Position numbers and translations under genes: made by a program. Below the pieces are notes generated by a model that saw nothing but the letters and a program-made list of their open reading frames with translations, did no database searches and was not told where the DNA came from. Below, piece after piece: positions 26,437 to 32,649 of a stretch of 32,649 nt of DNA (the first letter of the stretch is position 1; the number at the start of each line of letters is the position of its first letter). The stretch is from Zoogloeaceae bacterium (GTDB lineage Bacteria > Pseudomonadota > Gammaproteobacteria > Burkholderiales > Rhodocyclaceae): NCBI GenBank assembly GCA_031271025.1, contig JAISWQ010000103.1, positions 1 through 32,649 on the forward strand, read 5' to 3'.

Positions 26437-27213
26437 TCAGGTTCGATTCATCTGGAATTCTACCGGAAATAAGGTCTCTACCCGCGTGAGGATGAGGGAA
26501 ATATTGTCCAGACCGCCATTCCCGTTGGCCTGATAGAGCAAGCGTTCGCCCATTTCAAAGAGGCGGGCATCCGGTATCGTGAGTGTTTTGGCGATTTCCG
26601 CGTCATCCACCATGTCAACCAGGCCGTCGGAGCAAAAGAGGTAAAGGTCGCCCACCTGAACTTCGTGGATATGACCTTCCGGCTCCACGTCCGGCGCGAT
26701 GCCCAGGGCGCGGTTGACCAGATGCTTGCCGTAGGAACGACGGGCGATATCCTCGGTCAGAAGCCCCGCGTCGATCAGATCCTGGATCGGGGAATGATCG
26801 CGGGTCAGGCGTTCCAGCGTGCCGTTGCGAAAACGGTAGGCGCGGGAATCGCCCAGATGCACGATATAGAGCCTGTCGCTGTAAAAGCGCCCCAGCACCA
26901 GCGTGGTGCCCATGCCCACGTAGTTGAGATGATCGAGCGCCGCCTGATAGATGATGCGGTTGGTTTCCCGTACCTGCTCGACAATGGCCTCCAGCACCTC
27001 TTCCGGCTTCAGCAGGGAAAAGTCCAGTTGCCCCAGCTTGCGAGCCAGCACCACCACGGCCATGTTGGAGGCGACTTCCCCGGCATTGTAGCCGCCCATT
27101 CCATCCGCGAGCAGCATCAGCCCCTGATCCGGCAAGGCGGAAACGGCGTCCTCGTTGTTCTGGCGTGCCAGTCCAACGTCCGTCACCACCAGCGTTTCCA
27201 GGGCTTCGTTCAT
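26437..27213 (-). CDS. PP2C-family serine/threonine phosphatase
   Basis: The 258-residue soluble phosphatase shows the metal-binding aspartates of the PPM family: the N-terminal GLARQNNEDA (D22), LLADGMGGYNAGE (D37), HLGDSRAYRFRNG (D122), FCSDGLVDM (D196) and GGLDNISLILTRV (D236). Such enzymes (Stp/PphA type) remove phosphate from Ser/Thr kinase targets. GGAG precedes the ATG at 27213. It lies 6 bp after crcB and 22 bp before the FHA gene, so all three are probably one transcript. Confidence 0.94.
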   Translation of the reverse strand: MNEALETLVVTDVGLARQNNEDAVSALPDQGLMLLADGMGGYNAGEVASNMAVVVLARKLGQLDFSLLKPEEVLEAIVEQVRETNRIIYQAALDHLNYVGMGTTLVLGRFYSDRLYIVHLGDSRAYRFRNGTLERLTRDHSPIQDLIDAGLLTEDIARRSYGKHLVNRALGIAPDVEPEGHIHEVQVGDLYLFCSDGLVDMVDDAEIAKTLTIPDARLFEMGERLLYQANGNGGLDNISLILTRVETLFPVEFQMNRT

Positions 27214-27219
27214 GGCCCA

Positions 27220-27609
27220 TCAACTCCAGATACGGATTGCGCCGACCGTGGCAAGTCCCAGGAAGGTCAGGAGGAGAGAGCCAAACAGATGCAGGGCAAT
27301 CATCAGCACGGCCATGCCTGTTTGCCCGGAAAGCAGACGCTCCGTGGATTCTGCCGAAAAGGTGGAAAAGGTGGTAAGACCACCGAGAAAACCAGTGATG
27401 ACAAAGAGTTTCAAGACCGGGGAAATCCCCGCGTGCAGATGAAAAAGGCCCAGCGCGACACCGACCAGATAGCCGCCGGAGAGATTGGCGGCGAGTGTGC
27501 CCAGAGGAATCCCCTGCACCAGCGGATTCAATAGCAGACCCAGCAGCCAGCGGCTCCACGCCCCCAGTGCTGCGCCCAGTCCCACAGCGGCAAAATGCAG
27601 GTAGTTCAT
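27220..27609 (-). CDS. crcB: Fluoride ion channel CrcB/FluC
   Basis: The 129-residue, four-helix membrane protein is a Fluc-type fluoride exporter that works as a dual-topology dimer. Signature parts are GAALGAWSRW (12-21), N42 in LAANLSGGYLVG, and the pore motif GGLTTFSTFS (76-85) with its phenylalanines F81 and F84. A TAGAAT box on the minus strand (27641-27636) lies about 27 bases upstream of the ATG and may be its -10. I looked for a fluoride riboswitch in the short leader and saw none. Confidence 0.95.
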   Translation of the reverse strand: MNYLHFAAVGLGAALGAWSRWLLGLLLNPLVQGIPLGTLAANLSGGYLVGVALGLFHLHAGISPVLKLFVITGFLGGLTTFSTFSAESTERLLSGQTGMAVLMIALHLFGSLLLTFLGLATVGAIRIWS

Positions 27610-27740
27610 CGTAAATGACGGAAGAAAGAACCACTATTCTAAAGGATGTTTGGATATGCTGCGCAAAAAGGACGGACTCCCGGTAAAATGTGCCTCCATT
27701 CCTGTCCTTGCGCGCCCTTTCGCGGCGCATTTTTGCCACC

Positions 27741-29501
<1,761 letters not shown>

Positions 29502-29558
29502 GGCAGACGACGGCATGAGGTCTCTTTTGCCTTCGCTTTCCCGGCGTCTTCTTGTCTG

Positions 29559-30854
29559 ATGCCCGAATCCCTCGCCATCGTCGGCGGCGGCTGGGCGGGC
29601 ATTGCCGCCGCCGTGGCCTGGGTACGCCATCACGGCGGCGCGGGCGTACAACTCTTCGAGGCCGGAAAACGCCTGGGCGGACGCGCCCGCGCGCTGGAAC
29701 CCGATTCCCTTTTCAGCGAACTGGATGAAGGCCAGCATCTCCTTTCCGGCGCCTATACGGAAACCCTGGCGCTGATGCGGCAGGTCGGCGTCGCGCCGGA
29801 AACTGTTCTGCAACGGCTGCCGCTCACCCTCATGGACGACACCGGGTTTCGCCTTGCCCTGCCGCGTCTGCCCGCGCCCCTGCATCTGGCAGCGGGATTG
29901 CTGTTGGCGCGTGGCGTTGGCTGGCGGGAAAAAATCCGCGCGCTGGCTTTGGGCGCGGTACTGCGGCGCGAGGCGATTCAGCCAGAAGACGACGTGAGTG
30001 TCGCCCACTGGCTGGCCGCGCATGGGCAACACGGCGCATTCAACGCGCATCTGTGGCGGCCTTTATGTCTGGCCGCGCTCAATACTCCGGCGGAACGGGC
30101 GTCGGCGCGGGTCTTTCTGAATGTCCTGCGCGACAGCATCGCCAGCCGCGCGCCGGGCGCGACCGATCTGCTCCTGCCGCGCGTATCGCTTTCCCGCCTG
30201 CTTCCCGATCCCGCCGCCGCGTGGCTGCGGCAACAGGGTGTCACGCTGCACACGGGAACCCGCATTCGCGGGCTGCACGCCACCGCGAATGGCTGGCGGA
30301 TCGCCAGCGCAAGCAAAACCTGGGACTGCGCCAGGCTGATTCTGGCCGTTGCGCCGCAACATCTCTCCGCGCTCCTGCCAGAAAGCGAAACACTGCCCGC
30401 CATGACTTACGAACCCGTCGCCACGATCTATTTCCAGTATCCCGCAACGGCGACCCTGCCTTTCCCCGTATTCGCGCTGGCGGCGCGGGGCGATGGCCTG
30501 GAAGCCTGGCTCATCGCGCGCGGCGCGGGACGTATCGCCGCCGTACTTTCCGGTCACGGCGCGTGGGAAGCCCTGCCCCAACCCGAACTTGCCGCTCGCC
30601 TGCATCAGCGTATCGCGCCCCTTTTGGGACTGGCCTCCAGCGCCTGCCCGGAACACCGGGTATTGATCGCCCGCCGCGCCACTTTTTCCTGCGCGCCGGG
30701 ATTGTCGCGCCGTGCTCCGGTCAGCCACCTGCCCCGGCTCTGGCTGGCAGGCGATCACATCTGGGCAGATTATCCAGCGACGCTGGAAGGCGCAGTCAGA
30801 AGCGGCCTCGCCGCCGGAGAAGCGGCGGCAAGATACATGCAGGGCGGCGCGTGA
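29559..30854 (+). CDS. hpnE: Hydroxysqualene dehydroxylase / squalene-associated FAD-dependent desaturase
   Basis: The 431-residue flavoprotein has an N-terminal FAD-binding motif IVGGGWAGIAAAVA (7-20), then LFEAGKRLGGRARA, and a C-terminal FAD segment LWLAGDHIWADYPATLEGAV. The pattern matches HpnE, which reduces hydroxysqualene to squalene for hopanoid and squalene synthesis after HpnC and HpnD. Neither partner is in the window, so this copy is detached or the pathway genes lie elsewhere. ATG 29559 is 57 bp after glnS; cotranscription is plausible. A phytoene-desaturase-like amine oxidase is the main alternative. Confidence 0.88.
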   Translation: MPESLAIVGGGWAGIAAAVAWVRHHGGAGVQLFEAGKRLGGRARALEPDSLFSELDEGQHLLSGAYTETLALMRQVGVAPETVLQRLPLTLMDDTGFRLALPRLPAPLHLAAGLLLARGVGWREKIRALALGAVLRREAIQPEDDVSVAHWLAAHGQHGAFNAHLWRPLCLAALNTPAERASARVFLNVLRDSIASRAPGATDLLLPRVSLSRLLPDPAAAWLRQQGVTLHTGTRIRGLHATANGWRIASASKTWDCARLILAVAPQHLSALLPESETLPAMTYEPVATIYFQYPATATLPFPVFALAARGDGLEAWLIARGAGRIAAVLSGHGAWEALPQPELAARLHQRIAPLLGLASSACPEHRVLIARRATFSCAPGLSRRAPVSHLPRLWLAGDHIWADYPATLEGAVRSGLAAGEAAARYMQGGA

Positions 30855-30899
30855 TTTTTGCGCCTGCTGACCCGGAGGGGGAACAGGTTCCGGATCGCT

Positions 30900-30986
30900 T
30901 CAGCGTTTTTTTCTGCCCTGCCTTTCCCGATGCTGTCGCCCCAGTTCCCGCATGTCCTGCTGGATTTGCGTCATTTCCTGCTTGAT
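30900..30986 (-). pseudogene. 3' remnant of a gene cut by the hairpin element
   Basis: On the minus strand IKQEMTQIQQDMRELG, then a basic end RQHRERQGRKKR and a stop at 30900, read like the natural coiled-coil C-terminus of a protein. Going upstream the frame runs straight into the 130-bp hairpin element and continues only with its translated palindromes to an ATG at 31094. The body of the gene is missing. Alternatively the whole frame (30900-31094) is the tail of an IS-encoded protein. Confidence 0.45.
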
Positions 30987-31114
30987 CGTAAAACCAACTC
31001 CGGTTTGCATCCCCTCCCCAACGGCTACGGTCGAAACCCCGGTCTTCAGGCCGGGGTTCCAACCTTCGCACCGCCCTGAAGGGCGGGGTTTCAAACCGGA
31101 GTTGGTTTTACGAT
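30985..31114 (+). mobile_element. Hairpin-rich miniature element (MITE or PATE-like)
   Basis: Perfect 23-bp inverted arms (30985-31007, starting ATCGTAAAACCAACTC, and 31092-31114) bound a 130-bp segment. Inside are two further hairpins: AACCCCGG/CCGGGGTT (31035-31042, 31051-31058) and CCGCCC-TGAA-GGGCGG (31071-31086). No transposase is encoded. Such stacked palindromes resemble non-autonomous remnants of IS200/IS605-type elements, but the long terminal arms are not typical of that family. It lies between a truncated coding remnant on its left and a left-truncated copy of the dispersed repeat on its right. Confidence 0.65.
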
Positions 31115-31217
31115 GAATGCCATCCAGAAAAACGCATGGATTGCCACGGGCCTCTCGCCCCTTGCAATAACGAAAATGGGGGATGAACTACCCCCTCAAC
31201 CGATACTTTGGATTGTT
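31115..31217 (+). repeat. Dispersed REP/MITE-like repeat, copy 4 (left end missing)
   Basis: CATCCAGAAAAACGCATGG, then CCTTGCAATAACGAAAATGG, the tail GATGAACTACCCCCTCAACC and CTTTGGATTGT match copies 1 and 2. The left 30 or so bases, including CGTCATTG, are absent exactly where the hairpin element begins. Confidence 0.85.
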
Positions 31218-31279
31218 TTCCTTCCCGCCCCACTGTTCCATCATTCCCGCTATATATGATAGGCTTCGTACCTCTCTAT

Positions 31280-31351
31280 CTCCTCGTAGTTCAATGGATA
31301 GAACGAGCGCCTCCTAAGTGCTAGATACAGGTTCGATTCCTGTCGAGGGGA
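31280..31351 (+). tRNA. tRNA-Arg (anticodon CCU)
   Basis: The acceptor strands CTCCTCG and CGAGGGG pair (one G-T), the D arm is GTTCAATGGATAGAAC, the anticodon stem AGCGC/GTGCT encloses CTCCTAA giving CCT, and the T arm ACAGGTTCGATTCCTGT is perfect. CCA is not encoded (ACAAAA follows), unlike the other tRNAs here. A TATGAT box at 31255-31260 may be its -10. Confidence 0.93.
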
Positions 31352-31362
31352 CAAAACATCAA

Positions 31363-31444
31363 TCCGAAGCAGTCCGATAAAGGCCGGAAACTCCAGTAAA
31401 TACAAGGGTTCCGGCCTTTTTCTTGTCCGAGGCAGTCCGATAAG
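31363..31444 (+). repeat. 18-bp direct repeat flanking the tRNA-Arg terminator
   Basis: TCCGA(A/G)GCAGTCCGATAA occurs at 31363-31380 and 31426-31443 with one mismatch, 63 bp apart, just downstream of tRNA-Arg. The terminator lies between the copies. It may be a duplicated attachment core or a slippage product. Confidence 0.6.
31380..31422 (+). terminator. Terminator downstream of tRNA-Arg
   Basis: AAGGCCGGAA (31380-31389) pairs with TTCCGGCCTT (31409-31418), followed by TTTC with five T in total. It ends the tRNA-Arg transcript about 30 bases after the mature 3' end. Confidence 0.85.
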
Positions 31445-31469
31445 ATACGCTTGCATCCGGGGGGCATGA

Positions 31470-31772
31470 TTGGGGGATGTTCCCCCTGTGCTACAGAAAG
31501 GATGCCCACAAAAACAAAGGCTTGCATCGTTTTTCCCAAGAGCGGTTACCGTGGGATTCCCGCCCAACACGCGGCACGAATGGGAGCGCCTGCTGGATAG
31601 ATTGGATGCTGCCGTCAAGCCGGAAGACATGGATTTGCCGGGCTATCGCGTTCATCCGCTGAAAGGGGATCGACAGGGTGGTTATGCCGTGTTGGTCTCT
31701 GGCAATTGGCGGCTGGCTTTTCGTTTCAATGGAGAAGATGCCACGGACGTTGATCTTGAGGATTACCACTGA
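31470..31772 (+). CDS. higB: HigB-like toxin (RelE/ParE fold), probably frameshifted near its N-terminus
   Basis: From about residue 29 the product matches HigB mRNA-interferase toxins: RLLDRLDAA, PEDMDLPGYRVHPLKGDRQG, VSGNWRLAFRF and the final VDLEDYH. These toxins cleave mRNA at the ribosome and are held in check by HigA. The N-terminus in this frame (TTG 31470) is unlike HigB. The expected HKGL-x-RF-type opening appears instead in the +1 frame (HKNKGLHRF at about 31513-31540), which suggests a one-base indel near 31540-31550. A shortened protein of 73 residues could still start at GTG 31551. The stop overlaps the antitoxin start (TGATG), the usual coupling. Confidence 0.7.
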   Translation: MGDVPPVLQKGCPQKQRLASFFPRAVTVGFPPNTRHEWERLLDRLDAAVKPEDMDLPGYRVHPLKGDRQGGYAVLVSGNWRLAFRFNGEDATDVDLEDYH

Positions 31773-32077
31773 TGACCCTGCGCAATCCAAACCGCAAACC
31801 TGCGCACCCCGGCGCGATCCTGCGCGAGGACGTGCTGCCCGCGCTGGGTATGATGCAAACGAAATTTGCCCAATGCCTTGCGGTATCCCGGCTGACCGTA
31901 TCCGAACTGTTGCACGAAAAGCGGGGCTTGAGTGCTGATCTGGCGGCGCGCATCGGGAAACTGACGCGCACCAGCCCGGAATCCTGGTTGCGGATGCAAG
32001 CGGCTGTTGATTTATGGGCAGTAGGCCAGCATCCTGAACGTTTGGCGGCAATCAGACCGCTTGAAGCGACGGCATGA
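31772..32077 (+). CDS. higA: HigA-family antitoxin (XRE helix-turn-helix)
   Basis: The 101-residue DNA-binding protein has the HigA/VapI opening RKPAHPGAILREDVLPALGM, a helix-turn-helix (about 29-65; QTKFAQCLAVSRLTVSELLH) and the segment SPESWLRMQAAVDLW typical of the family. It should bind and neutralise HigB and repress the operon. Its ATG overlaps the toxin stop. It appears intact, with the family's usual length. Confidence 0.94.
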   Translation: MTLRNPNRKPAHPGAILREDVLPALGMMQTKFAQCLAVSRLTVSELLHEKRGLSADLAARIGKLTRTSPESWLRMQAAVDLWAVGQHPERLAAIRPLEATA

Positions 32078-32649
32078 AGTTTTGCCGCGCCTAGCCATTG
32101 GTTGATCCCCAAGGGCGAAAACCTGGAAATCCTGCTCGGCTGGTGTGGCATCTGATTCAAGGGCAGAGCGTTGAGGAGCCTACTGTGGATAACGATGGCA
32201 AGGCAATCCGCGAATATCTTGCGGGGAAGAATTGTGCGGAAAGATTTTTGTGGATAAAGAAAAATTTTTGAATTCGTGAAACAAGTGTGTCTTCGTCTGG
32301 ATAGACCGCCAGAAGATTCAGACGGTTTGGGGGACTACGGCCAGGATACCGGTGGTAGCCGCCTGGACGATGCGGAATGGTTACGTGAGTACTTCCTGCA
32401 TGATTTTTGCTCACAACTTCTTCCTCATGGAGAGACGATGACGACCGGACAACTATCGCACGACAAAGGGGGCAAATTGGAAGATCGTTCCCTGGCGCGC
32501 AGGGCAATCGCATGAATGCATTTGTCATTGCGTCAGATTGTCCGCCAGGCTGTGGTACGAGCGAAGTTTTTCCTGAAAGAGCATTTATGTGGTACTCAAA
32601 CCAGTTCTTGCCGCCAGTTCTATCGCTGAAAACCTCTTTTGCCTCCCCC
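32078..32649 (+). other. No gene supported to the end of the window
   Basis: This 572-base stretch is less GC-rich than most of the window. A short frame just after higA (LIPKGENLEILLGWCGI, then stop, about 32101-32154) reads like protein debris. A 79-codon frame at 32276-32515 (GTG start) is unconvincing, with no recognisable family or ribosome-binding site. I see no tRNA, terminator or clear repeat here. It may be decayed accessory DNA. Confidence 0.4.

Noticed and set aside
27610-27690. Possible fluoride riboswitch upstream of crcB
   Set aside because: The 80-base divergent leader shows promoter-like boxes only. I could not find the conserved fluoride-riboswitch pattern or its pseudoknot.
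27690-27740. N-terminal extension of GlnS starting at GTG 27690
   Set aside because: The codon directly abuts a -10-like TAAAAT, and the extra residues are unlike GlnS; GTG 27741 gives the usual start.
32157-32528. Minus-strand frame of 123 codons near the right edge
   Set aside because: No recognisable family, unusual composition and no ribosome-binding site; treated as non-coding.

Overview
This 32.6 kb window is a GC-rich chromosomal segment from a Gram-negative bacterium, most likely a betaproteobacterium. The pointers are an OmpR/EnvZ-type pair, a small DUF3460-like protein (a family I associate with betaproteobacteria), GlnS with separate GltX, squalene-type HpnE, a TonB-like protein and the codon style. 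A Rhodocyclales-like host fits, but I cannot prove the order from sequence alone. Most of the window is ordinary core genome, interrupted by small repeats and some accessory pieces.

Left part (1-8.1 kb), mostly minus strand: an exported formylglycine-generating-enzyme-like protein cut by the window edge, tRNA-Leu(UAA), serC, gyrA, a TonB-like protein overlapping murI, then on the plus strand a DUF3460-like gene with a strong terminator, and a small charged exported protein. Middle-left (8.2-15.4 kb), plus strand: an OmpR/EnvZ-type two-component pair, followed by a Cache-type hybrid histidine kinase with receiver and Hpt domains, a receiver/HD-GYP regulator overlapping it by 4 bases, and a periplasmic amino-acid-type binding protein. 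This looks like an RpfC/RpfG-style phosphorelay coupled to a binding protein that has no permease nearby.

Centre (15.4-19.4 kb): two minus-strand tRNA units, each with a readable promoter and terminator. One carries Ala(GGC)-Glu(UUC)-Asp(GUC), the other Pro(GGG). Then come mdh with a near-consensus promoter, and gltX. Next (19.5-25.6 kb) is a tightly packed four-gene operon: two half-size exporter-fold ABC proteins forming an asymmetric heterodimer, an SsuA/TauA-like binding protein, and an MFS transporter. It resembles the YbtPQ-YbtX iron-siderophore uptake layout with a binding protein added, and it is the most interesting unit here.

Right part (25.7-32.6 kb): a minus-strand operon of crcB (fluoride channel), a PP2C phosphatase and an FHA-domain protein; plus-strand glnS and hpnE; then an accessory zone with a truncated gene, a 130-bp hairpin element, tRNA-Arg(CCU), a short direct repeat and a HigBA toxin-antitoxin pair whose toxin seems frameshifted at its N-terminus. 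A dispersed repeat of about 125 bp, with ends CGTCATTGCGAG / CTCGCAATGACG, occurs in at least four fuller and several partial copies between genes. One copy supplies the last codons of serC.
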